Positions 1 through 4,650 of a DNA stretch of 7,744 nucleotides are shown piece after piece (positions within the stretch are counted from its first letter, which is position 1; every line of letters starts with the position of its first letter). Source of the DNA: JBBQRS01 sp038214535 (GTDB lineage Bacteria > Chloroflexota > Anaerolineae > CG2-30-64-16); NCBI GenBank assembly GCA_038214535.1, contig JBBQRS010000171.1:1-7744 (forward strand), read 5' to 3'. The notes beneath the pieces were generated by a model that had not been told where the DNA came from, did not search any database, and worked only from the letters and a program-made list of their open reading frames with translations. A program made the position numbers and the translations under genes.

Positions 1-70
1 CCTGCGCTTCGGTTTCACAAATATAAACAAAAACGATAAAATCCACCCCTAATTCTTTGCGGCGCCCCTT

Positions 71-106
71 CCCCCCCCCGCCCCGCCCCCCCCGCCCCCG
101 CCCCCC
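71..106. repeat. C-block tract (G-quadruplex-forming on the minus strand)
   Basis: Five runs of cytosine of 9, 4, 8, 5 and 6 bases (71-79, 81-84, 86-93, 95-99, 101-106) are each separated by a single G. On the minus strand this gives five G-runs with one-base loops, an ideal G-quadruplex pattern; the plus strand could form an i-motif. It lies 42 bp past the stop of the LacI-family gene, in its direction of transcription, so read-through RNA would carry the G-rich form. A role in 3' end formation or transcriptional pausing is inference. The exact run lengths are the kind most prone to sequencing error. The rest of 1-148 shows no gene; bases 1-60 are AT-richer and featureless. Confidence 0.7.
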
Positions 107-148
107 GCGACTACAAAGAAGGAAGCCCCGCAGTTTTTGGATAGACAT

Positions 149-1165
149 TTAAGACGGCGCGCCGCTGGAGCAGCGCACGATCAGGCGGATAGGTAGGATC
201 ACTTCCTGACATGCGCTCGGCGCGCGACCCGAAAGGCGCGCGAAGAGCAGTTCGGCGGCGCGGCTGCCCATCTCATAGGCCGGTTGCTCGATCACCGTCA
301 TGAACGGCTCGACGGCCAGCCCGGCCGGAAGGTCATCGAAGGCGACCATGCTCAGGTCGGCCGGGATTGACAGACCGGCATCGCGCACGGCGCGATATGC
401 GCCGGCGGCGATGAAGTTATTGGCTGCGAAGAGCGCCGTGGGGCGCTCCGGCAAGTCGAGCACCTGCTGCGCCATGCGATAGCCTGAGTGTGGCGCAAAT
501 TCACCGTAAGCGATCAACTCGTCGCCTTCGTTGAGGCTACACTCGTGGAGCGCACGGCGATAGCCGTTGACGCGGTCCTGGGCCGTCGAGACACCTGCGG
601 GGCCGGTGAGCAACGCGATGCGCCGGTGGCCGAGGCCGAGCAGGTAGCGCGTCATTTCGTAGGCGCCCTGTTCCGAATCACAGCGGACCGCGTCCACATC
701 GGCGGAGGGCACGCGCCGGTCTACGACCACCACCGGCACGCCCTGGCGTTGGAGCCACGTGACCGGTTCGGAGGTCGAGCGTGCGGGAACCAACAGGACG
801 CCGTCTACGCGCTTTTGCAGTAACACGGTCAGATACTGAGTTTGTTTGGCTTCCGACTCGTCGGTGTTGCAGAGGATCAGGTTGAAATCGTGGCGGCTGG
901 CGACATCTTCCGCGCCGCGCACGAGGGTGGTGAAGAAGGGATTGGTGACATCGGTCAGCACCAATGCGACGGTGCGCGTGCTCTTGGAGCGCAGGCTGCG
1001 GGCCAGACTGTTGGGGACGTAGCCGAGGTCGGAAATGGCTTTCTCGACGCGCTCGCGCGTATCGGCGCTGACGTAGCCCGAATTGTTGAGGACGCGGGAA
1101 ACGGTCATGGTGGAGACGCCGGCTTGTTTTGCGACATCGCGGATAGTGCTCACAACATACCCCAT
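149..1165 (-). CDS. LacI-family transcriptional regulator
   Basis: A full-length LacI/GalR-type repressor of 338 residues, the usual family size. The N-terminal helix-turn-helix spans about residues 7-30 (TIRDVAKQAGVSTMTVSRVL), followed by the hinge helix near 51-60 (PNSLARSLRS) that enters the minor groove. The effector-binding domain runs from about 65 to the end and includes the typical core segments ALVLTDVTNPFF, GHRRIALLTGP and AFDDLPAG. Such proteins are cytoplasmic dimers that bind palindromic operators and respond to a sugar or sugar derivative; the ligand cannot be read from the sequence. ATG at 1165 has no clear Shine-Dalgarno, and an in-frame GTG at 1153 (334 aa) is a reasonable alternative that fits the usual short N-terminus before TIRDVA. 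Its promoter carries two palindromes, so autoregulation is likely. A beta-mannosidase gene 3.5 kb away is a possible but unproven target. Confidence 0.95.
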   Translation of the reverse strand: MGYVVSTIRDVAKQAGVSTMTVSRVLNNSGYVSADTRERVEKAISDLGYVPNSLARSLRSKSTRTVALVLTDVTNPFFTTLVRGAEDVASRHDFNLILCNTDESEAKQTQYLTVLLQKRVDGVLLVPARSTSEPVTWLQRQGVPVVVVDRRVPSADVDAVRCDSEQGAYEMTRYLLGLGHRRIALLTGPAGVSTAQDRVNGYRRALHECSLNEGDELIAYGEFAPHSGYRMAQQVLDLPERPTALFAANNFIAAGAYRAVRDAGLSIPADLSMVAFDDLPAGLAVEPFMTVIEQPAYEMGSRAAELLFARLSGRAPSACQEVILPIRLIVRCSSGAPS

Positions 1166-1167
1166 AG

Positions 1168-1185
1168 TGTGTTATGCGTAACACA
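1168..1185. promoter_or_regulatory. Operator-like palindrome 1 (LacI-type)
   Basis: TGTGTTA-TGCG-TAACACA: perfect 7-bp arms around a 4-bp centre, beginning just upstream of the repressor start codon and lying at or just past the predicted transcription start. Size and symmetry fit a LacI-family operator. Position and adjacency to the repressor gene point to autorepression; binding by this protein is inference. Confidence 0.65.
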
Positions 1186-1200
1186 TGTTATGGATAACAT
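1185..1200. promoter_or_regulatory. Operator-like palindrome 2 (LacI-type)
   Basis: ATGTTAT-GG-ATAACAT: perfect 7-bp arms around GG. It shares the TGTTAT/TAACA half-sites with palindrome 1, and equivalent bases of the two sites are 16 bp apart, about one and a half helical turns. It covers the -10 box of the repressor promoter. Confidence 0.6.
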
Positions 1201-1224
1201 ACACCGGGATTGGTGGAATGTCAA
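1196..1224 (-). promoter_or_regulatory. Sigma70-type promoter of the LacI-family gene
   Basis: On the minus strand a perfect -35 box TTGACA (1224-1219) is followed after exactly 17 bp by TATGTT (1201-1196), a 4/6 match to TATAAT. The predicted start of transcription is near 1188-1190, giving a leader of about 24 nt before the ATG at 1165. The -10 box lies inside the palindrome at 1185-1200. Confidence 0.65.
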
Positions 1225-1276
1225 GCCCCTGTTTGTGAAATGAGCCTATCTTTAAGGTCGCATAAGGCGCCGCGGA

Positions 1277-1306
1277 TTGCTCTGCGCGCGGTGGGTGTTG
1301 TAGAAT
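1277..1306 (+). promoter_or_regulatory. Possible promoter of the 275-aa membrane protein
   Basis: TAGAAT (1301-1306) matches the -10 consensus at 5 of 6 positions. It is preceded at 18 bp by a poor -35 match, TTGCTC (1277-1282). It is the best candidate I can see in the divergent intergenic region on this strand; the weak -35 keeps confidence low. Confidence 0.3.
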
Positions 1307-1364
1307 CTGTGAAGGTGGAAGATTCTCCGGGGTGGCATGATGGCCCGGCAAAGGGATATAGATC

Positions 1365-2192
1365 ATGGTGAAACTGAAACGCATCGGCTATCTGCTGGCG
1401 ATTGGGCTGAGCTTCATCGGGTTGGCGCTTGGGGTGCTGGGCGTTGTGGGCGTCTGGTTGGCGAACGGGCCGCTGACGCAATCGGCGCTGGCCGTGCTGA
1501 TCCCGACGGAGGCGACGTTGGCGTCGGTGGAGGCGCTTTCGGCGGAGGCCAGCCAGATCATGGCCGGCGCGGCGGATACGATGTTGACCGTGCGGACGCG
1601 GGTAGACGCCGCGGGCGAAGAGGTTGCGAGCGCGGATCGCACCCTGGAGACGGTTGCCGACATCGTGACGGAGCGCGTCGGCCCGGCGCTCGATGTGCTG
1701 CGCGCTGGTGGAGGATTGGTGCAGGAGGCCGCCGACAGCCTCGAGAAGGCCGTGGCCCGGCTGGACGCGCTGCCGCTGGTTCAGGTGGATTTGCCGGCGG
1801 TGGACAAGTTGCGGACGGTGCAGCGTGATGTCACGAACACGGTCAGCGACCTCGAAATTTTGAAATCGGCGGCGACTGCGGAACAGACGGGGCCGCTGGG
1901 CACGGCGTTTTCGCTGGTGTCCAAACCGGTGGTCGAGCTCGATGAACAGATGCAGACGGCGCGCGGGAAGGTGGACGAAATCCATCAGCAGGTGGGGGCG
2001 GTACACGATACGGTCTCGATGGTGGTGCGTCGCCTGCCGCTATGGATTGATATTGCATCCCTGGTTCTGACGCTGTTCCTCTTGTGGTTTGGGGCGTCAC
2101 AGGTAGCGGTGTACAAACTGTGCCGGTTGCGCCTGGCTCAGATGGATCGAACGTTCTACTTACCGCAAGTGGATGAGGCGGGGCCGGCTTGA
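1365..2192 (+). CDS. Uncharacterised bitopic-ended membrane protein with long helical middle
   Basis: 275 residues; I do not recognise a named family. Hydrophobic membrane segments lie at about 7-32 and 226-250. The N-terminus is basic (MVKLKRIGY), so the first segment is probably an uncleaved anchor or signal-anchor. The intervening ~190 residues are rich in A, E, D, V, T and Q and look strongly helical (about 51-165 and 186-222). Regular hydrophobic spacing there resembles the coiled-coil stalk of chemoreceptor-like or envelope-spanning proteins. With two membrane segments, both ends would lie on the cytoplasmic side and the helical part outside. The C-terminal tail (251-275) is short and basic, then acidic. 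The ATG at 1365 has AAGGGA at 1351-1356, 8 nt upstream. The gene is divergent from the LacI-family gene and converges with the small membrane protein gene, with 10 bp between their stop codons. No enzymatic motif is visible. Confidence 0.85.
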   Translation: MVKLKRIGYLLAIGLSFIGLALGVLGVVGVWLANGPLTQSALAVLIPTEATLASVEALSAEASQIMAGAADTMLTVRTRVDAAGEEVASADRTLETVADIVTERVGPALDVLRAGGGLVQEAADSLEKAVARLDALPLVQVDLPAVDKLRTVQRDVTNTVSDLEILKSAATAEQTGPLGTAFSLVSKPVVELDEQMQTARGKVDEIHQQVGAVHDTVSMVVRRLPLWIDIASLVLTLFLLWFGASQVAVYKLCRLRLAQMDRTFYLPQVDEAGPA

Positions 2193-2202
2193 TGCCCGCC
2201 TA

Positions 2203-2472
2203 TCAGCGGCGATAACCGATGGGTGAAAGAAGCCCGGCCAATGAGCCGATTGCGCCCGCGGAGATCGCCGTCAGGATGTCGGGTACCGAGTCGGGTCCTT
2301 TAATCAGTGAAACGAACACGGCGCCGCCAACCCCGATCAAGGCTACGAGACTGATTGCGCTGACCGCCAGGCGATAGATCATCACGTCGGATTCCAGCGG
2401 CGGTAATTGTGGCACCTCGGTGACGACCTCGGCGGATATCCGCTGCAACTCTGTGACCGGATCAATTTTCAT
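2203..2472 (-). CDS. Small two-helix membrane protein, function unknown
   Basis: 89 residues from the ATG at 2472. The first ~34 residues are polar and acidic (MKIDPVTELQ...). They are followed by a membrane segment at about 35-57, a short KGPDSVPD linker, and a second hydrophobic segment at 64-84 rich in small residues (AGAIGSLAGLLSP), ending in GYRR. This layout is reminiscent of holin-like or other small hairpin membrane proteins, but no family can be named with confidence. A TTG nine bases upstream (2481) would add three residues; the ATG is preferred because it overlaps the stop of the preceding 23-codon ORF as ATGA, the classical sign of translational coupling. GGAG lies only 3 nt before the ATG, a short spacing that also fits re-initiation. 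Transcription runs toward, and stops 10 bp short of, the end of the 275-aa membrane protein gene. Confidence 0.7.
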   Translation of the reverse strand: MKIDPVTELQRISAEVVTEVPQLPPLESDVMIYRLAVSAISLVALIGVGGAVFVSLIKGPDSVPDILTAISAGAIGSLAGLLSPIGYRR

Positions 2473-2540
2473 GCGCTCCAAAACACCGGTTCCGTCAACA
2501 CGCGCTTCACCAACTCCTCCGCCGACCGAATCTGCGTCAT
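2469..2540 (-). CDS. Small ORF of 23 codons, translationally coupled to the 89-aa membrane protein
   Basis: Reading the minus strand from ATG at 2540 gives a 23-residue peptide beginning MTQIRSAEEL and ending TEPVFWSA, with the TGA sharing bases with the next gene's ATG (ATGA at 2472-2469). A GAGG Shine-Dalgarno sits 5 nt before the start, stronger than anything in front of the downstream gene. The peptide is amphipathic and not obviously membrane-bound. It could be a leader peptide coupling translation of the membrane protein, a functional micro-protein, or the N-terminal part of a once continuous protein split by a frameshift. The in-frame reading is open for 12 codons upstream of the ATG, to a TGA. 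The AT-rich stretch 2581-2612 upstream probably holds the promoter, but I cannot assign boxes. Confidence 0.5.
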   Translation of the reverse strand: MTQIRSAEELVKRVLTEPVFWSA

Positions 2541-2632
2541 TGTCGCCTCAATTTCTGTGGTGGATGGGCCACAAAGTCACTTGAACGATATAAGTTTAAT
2601 ATTTGAACTGACCTGGGGTAAGGATAGCATAG

Positions 2633-2653
2633 CTAGTAGGTCCTTATGCTAGA
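2633..2653 (+). repeat. Left terminal inverted repeat of the IS982 element
   Basis: 21 bp matching the reverse complement of 3666-3686 with two mismatches (positions 4 and 9 of the repeat). An extra TAGCATA at 2625-2631, just outside, is the exact inverse of TATGCTA at 2645-2651 inside the repeat, so the left junction itself can fold. Confidence 0.8.
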
Positions 2654-2662
2654 TCCAGTTGA

Positions 2663-2692
2663 TTGACTGGCAGTCCTCCACTGTGATATGGA
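2663..2692 (+). promoter_or_regulatory. Candidate internal promoter of the IS982 transposase
   Basis: TTGACT (2663-2668, 5 of 6 to consensus) is followed after 18 bp by TATGGA (2687-2692), preceded by TGA and so of extended -10 form (TGnTATGGA). Transcription would begin near 2699, downstream of the complementary arm 2674-2685 that lies in the promoter spacer. The -10 match is modest. Confidence 0.4.
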
Positions 2693-2727
2693 ATGGGTAA
2701 CAAAACACCACCACACACAGCGGAGGA
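2674..2727 (+). promoter_or_regulatory. Leader inverted repeat that can hide the transposase ribosome binding site
   Basis: TCCTCCACTGTG (2674-2685) pairs with CACAGCGGAGGA (2716-2727) with 11 of 12 base pairs and a 30-nt loop. The right arm contains the whole GGAGGA Shine-Dalgarno of the transposase. An RNA starting outside the element would include both arms and could block translation, whereas an RNA from the internal promoter lacks the left arm. This matches the protection logic known for IS10 and IS50; for this element it is inference from the sequence. Confidence 0.55.
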
Positions 2728-2734
2728 TGCGCCC

Positions 2735-3640
2735 ATGATACACGACTTCGATGACTTCTGCTTATGGATGTACGTCGTCGTGGACGACATCTGGCAGGAA
2801 GTCGCCTGGCTGTTTGATCGCCCGGGACCGCAGCCAGTTTGCAGCGACAGCGAACTGATCGCGATGGTCTTGATTGGTGAGTGTCGCGGCTGGGATGTGG
2901 AAACCGAGATGCTCTGTCATTGGCGTGACCATCGCAATCTCTTCCCACATGTGCCAACCCAAAGCCGCTTCAATCGCCGGCGGCGCAACTTGATGGACGG
3001 CTTCAATTTGGTGCGGCAGGCCGTGCTGCGCAGCCTGGACCTGGCCCAAGAGCGCCAATGCGTGATTGATAGCTTACCCGTGCCCGTGGTCAAGTTCCAT
3101 CTCGTGCCTGGCTCGACGGCGGACTGGAAGGCCCATGCCGCCAGATTTGGACGTATTGCTGCCAAAAAGCAGGTCATCTTTGGCTACCGCCTGCATCTAT
3201 TGATCACCCTGGGCGGGGTCATTCTCGATTTTGAGTTGGCCCCCGCCAACGTCGGCGATCTGGAAGTCGGCTGCGAACTGTTGGCCGCACACACCGATCT
3301 GGAGGTGCTTGGTGACAAGGGCTACATCAGCGCGGCGCGCGCGGCAGAACTCCAAGCGTCCAATCGCATCGGCTTACGCACCGTGCCGCGGCGCAACCAA
3401 GCAGTGCAGCTCCCAGCCGCCATGCAACGCACACACAATGCTGTGCGCCAGATCGTCGAGACGGTCAACGGCCAATTGGCTGAGCAGTTTCACATTGAGA
3501 TCAACCACGCCCACACCTTTTGGGGTCTGTGCACGCGCCTTTACGCCAAATTAGCGGCGCACACGCTGTGCATCTATCTCAACCGACTGCTGGGCAATCC
3601 CGACTTCCTCCACATCAAGGCGCTGGCGTTCCCAGCTTGA
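2735..3640 (+). CDS. IS982-family DDE transposase
   Basis: 301 residues, normal for IS982 transposases. The start at 2735 is chosen over an ATG at 2693 because GGAGGA (2722-2727) lies 7 nt before it. The N-terminal region has the family-like pattern of a conserved VVVDDIW segment, then CSDSELIAMVLIGE and the basic SRFNRRRR stretch. The RNase-H-like catalytic core has the expected DDE triad: D112 in VIDSLPVPV, D194 in LGDKGYIS and E242 in IVETVNGQL (spacings 82 and 48). The FGYRLHLL and FELAPANVGD segments precede the second D, as in this family. It cuts and rejoins the element's ends as a DNA-acting recombinase in the cytoplasm. No frameshift or internal stop is present, so it appears functional. 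It is the only gene in the element. Confidence 0.93.
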   Translation: MIHDFDDFCLWMYVVVDDIWQEVAWLFDRPGPQPVCSDSELIAMVLIGECRGWDVETEMLCHWRDHRNLFPHVPTQSRFNRRRRNLMDGFNLVRQAVLRSLDLAQERQCVIDSLPVPVVKFHLVPGSTADWKAHAARFGRIAAKKQVIFGYRLHLLITLGGVILDFELAPANVGDLEVGCELLAAHTDLEVLGDKGYISAARAAELQASNRIGLRTVPRRNQAVQLPAAMQRTHNAVRQIVETVNGQLAEQFHIEINHAHTFWGLCTRLYAKLAAHTLCIYLNRLLGNPDFLHIKALAFPA

Positions 3641-3644
3641 TGCG

Positions 3645-3665
3645 TTGCCCTGCACCGCAGGGCAA
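3645..3665 (+). terminator. Perfect hairpin between transposase stop and right IS end
   Basis: TTGCCCTGC-ACC-GCAGGGCAA: a 9-bp perfect stem with a 3-nt loop, starting 5 nt after the transposase stop and ending exactly where the right inverted repeat begins. No T-run follows, so if it ends transcription it does so without a classical U-tract; it may equally protect the 3' end or mark the transposon end. Confidence 0.45.
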
Positions 3666-3686
3666 TCTAGCATAAGGGCCTATTAG
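3666..3686 (-). repeat. Right terminal inverted repeat of the IS982 element
   Basis: Inverse of the left end at 19 of 21 positions. It starts directly after the last base of the hairpin at 3645-3665. Confidence 0.8.
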
Positions 3687-3742
3687 TGAAGCGCAAGACT
3701 CCGTGTCTTTTATTGCCTGGCGATGATTGCAGGGAATGGTGA

Positions 3743-3777
3743 CGGGGGCGATGACCTGCGCCAGGTCATCGCCCCCG
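3743..3777. terminator. Perfect 16-bp hairpin downstream of the GIN-domain gene
   Basis: CGGGGGCGATGACCTG (3743-3758), loop CGC, then its exact inverse (3762-3777). It begins 22 bp after the stop codon of the minus-strand GIN-domain gene and lies outside the IS element. It is symmetrical, so it could act on transcripts from either side, shielding this gene from the IS and the reverse. Neither side carries a T-run, so a classical intrinsic terminator is not proven; an mRNA 3' stabiliser or a nucleoid-level repeat is also possible. Confidence 0.5.
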
Positions 3778-3799
3778 CACCGAGGGTTTGTTGAGGTTG

Positions 3800-4468
3800 T
3801 TATGCGGTTTTCAGCGCGCGGATGCTGCCCGCGCCCGAGATGTGCTGGTCAATCTGGGGCGCGCCCAGGTAGCGCACCTCGCCTGCCCCGCTGACGTGAA
3901 CGTCGAGCGACTCTTGCGCGTTGACGTGCGCCTTGCCGGATCCGCTGATGCGGATGCTGACTGTTTGCGCTTCCAACGTGGCGGCCATCACGTCGCCAGA
4001 ACCGCTGACGTGAATGGATAACTCGGTGACTTCGCCGCCCAGCGTAAATTCGCCGGAGCCGCTGATGCGAGTTTCGATGGTGTCCGCGCTGATTTGTTCG
4101 AGGCGCATTTTGCCGGAGCCGGAGATGCCGAGTTTGCAGTGTTTGGCCTGGATGGGGCCGGCAACCAGTGAGCCGGAACCCTTGATCTGCGCCCCATCGA
4201 ATGATTTGGTGGTGATGTGGTAGCGCACCCGTTTGTCGGGCAACGCGGCCCAGGTGGCCCAGTAGGTCAGCCATTCCCACCATTCGATATCCAGCCCCAA
4301 GTATAGTCGCCCGTCTCTGACATCGGATTTGAGACGACTCAGGAGCGCGTCGTCGGCTTCGATTTCGAGCGACTCCACGCCGGTTTGCTCCACTTCGGCA
4401 TCCCCGAAGCCTTCGATGATGATTTCGCTGAAGCCGGAAACGTCGCGTGTTTCGGTTTGGCGTGTCAT
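3800..4468 (-). CDS. GIN-domain (DUF2807) beta-solenoid protein
   Basis: 222 residues from ATG 4468, chosen because AAGGAG lies 4 nt upstream (minus strand); longer frames reaching 4543 lack such a site. The N-terminal ~60 residues (RDVSGFSEIIIEGFGDAEVE) have the usual GIN opening of alternating strands. A tryptophan-rich insertion follows (62-73, EWWEWLTYWATW). The C-terminal part is a ladder of GSG/SGSG/SGAG turns at about 97, 116, 136, 155, 175, 193 and 211, one per 18-20 residues, which predicts a right-handed parallel beta-solenoid. The family is usually called a putative auto-transporter adhesin head domain and is often secreted. Here I see no signal peptide or membrane segment, so a cytoplasmic location is more likely. 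Molecular function is unknown. The gene is divergent from the beta-mannosidase, sharing a 182-bp intergenic region. Confidence 0.9.
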   Translation of the reverse strand: MTRQTETRDVSGFSEIIIEGFGDAEVEQTGVESLEIEADDALLSRLKSDVRDGRLYLGLDIEWWEWLTYWATWAALPDKRVRYHITTKSFDGAQIKGSGSLVAGPIQAKHCKLGISGSGKMRLEQISADTIETRISGSGEFTLGGEVTELSIHVSGSGDVMAATLEAQTVSIRISGSGKAHVNAQESLDVHVSGAGEVRYLGAPQIDQHISGAGSIRALKTA

Positions 4469-4510
4469 GTATCTCCTTTTAACCAATCGCGTTGTATGTT
4501 GAGATGTTAT

Positions 4511-4522
4511 ACGTTGAAACGT
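4511..4522. promoter_or_regulatory. Short palindrome in the GIN / mannosidase intergenic region
   Basis: ACGTT-GA-AACGT has perfect 5-bp arms. Just before it, TGTTATACGT (4505-4514) equals one half of the repressor palindrome TGTTATGCGT at 9 of 10 bases, but the other half-site is degenerate. It could be a weak operator for the LacI-family regulator or an unrelated site; chance is not excluded. Confidence 0.25.
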
Positions 4523-4555
4523 GGGCATGGTTGCGCCTCTCAATTGGCAGGGAGT

Positions 4556-4585
4556 TTGAGACTATCTACCAGAAAAGGATATGAT
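4556..4585 (+). promoter_or_regulatory. Sigma70-type promoter of the beta-mannosidase gene
   Basis: TTGAGA (4556-4561) and TATGAT (4580-4585), each 5 of 6 to consensus, are separated by 18 bp. Predicted start of transcription is near 4592, giving a leader of about 47-59 nt depending on the start codon. AGCAT (4593-4597) and ATGCT (4608-4612) form a short inverted repeat just after the predicted start, a possible but weak operator. Confidence 0.55.
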
Positions 4586-4650
4586 ACAATTCAGCATGAT
4601 AGTTTCGATGCTCTTTACTGGTTTTGGGCCTCTCAAGAATGGCAGCGGTA

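Larger units (their letters stand above)
2633..3686 (+). mobile_element. Complete IS982-family insertion sequence
   Basis: About 1054 bp, the usual IS982 size, with one transposase gene and inverted ends. Left end CTAGTAGGTCCTTATGCTAGA (2633-2653) and the reverse complement of the right end (3666-3686) agree at 19 of 21 positions. The uninterrupted inner 12 bp are CCTTATGCTAGA. The exact outer boundary could be a few bases inward (2637/3682), because I find no convincing target duplication in the flanks. The element carries a candidate promoter, a Shine-Dalgarno-sequestering repeat in the leader and a hairpin just inside the right end. It sits between the small-membrane-protein pair and the GIN-domain gene and disrupts no visible reading frame. 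The transposase frame is intact with its catalytic triad, so the copy may still be active. Confidence 0.85.

Noticed and set aside
678..1184. A 168-codon minus-strand frame overlapping the repressor gene
   Set aside because: It is an out-of-frame reading of a clearly coding gene, with an arginine/histidine-rich product typical of shadow frames.
842..1243. A 133-codon plus-strand frame opposite the LacI-family gene
   Set aside because: It is wholly explained as the complement of the repressor gene and its promoter; it has no ribosome binding site or family signature.
1221..2006. A 261-codon open frame on the minus strand opposite the 275-aa membrane protein gene
   Set aside because: Its product is rich in H, R, Q and P with no domain pattern, as expected for the antisense of a GC-rich gene. 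The plus-strand frame has a good ribosome binding site, clear membrane segments and a sensible helical composition.
2581..2632. Promoter for the 23-codon ORF and the 89-aa gene in an AT-rich stretch
   Set aside because: The region is AT-rich, but I could not find a -35/-10 pair with acceptable spacing on the minus strand, so no boxes are called.
2693..2734. Upstream ATG that would lengthen the transposase by 14 residues
   Set aside because: The ATG at 2735 has a consensus Shine-Dalgarno at ideal spacing, and the extra residues overlap the leader repeat region; IS982 transposases are normally about 300 residues.
3695..3711. AAGAC-TCCGT-GTCTT stem followed by TTATT, a possible intrinsic terminator after the IS
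   Set aside because: The stem is only 5 bp with three A-T pairs and the T-run is short; not enough to call a terminator beside two far stronger hairpins.
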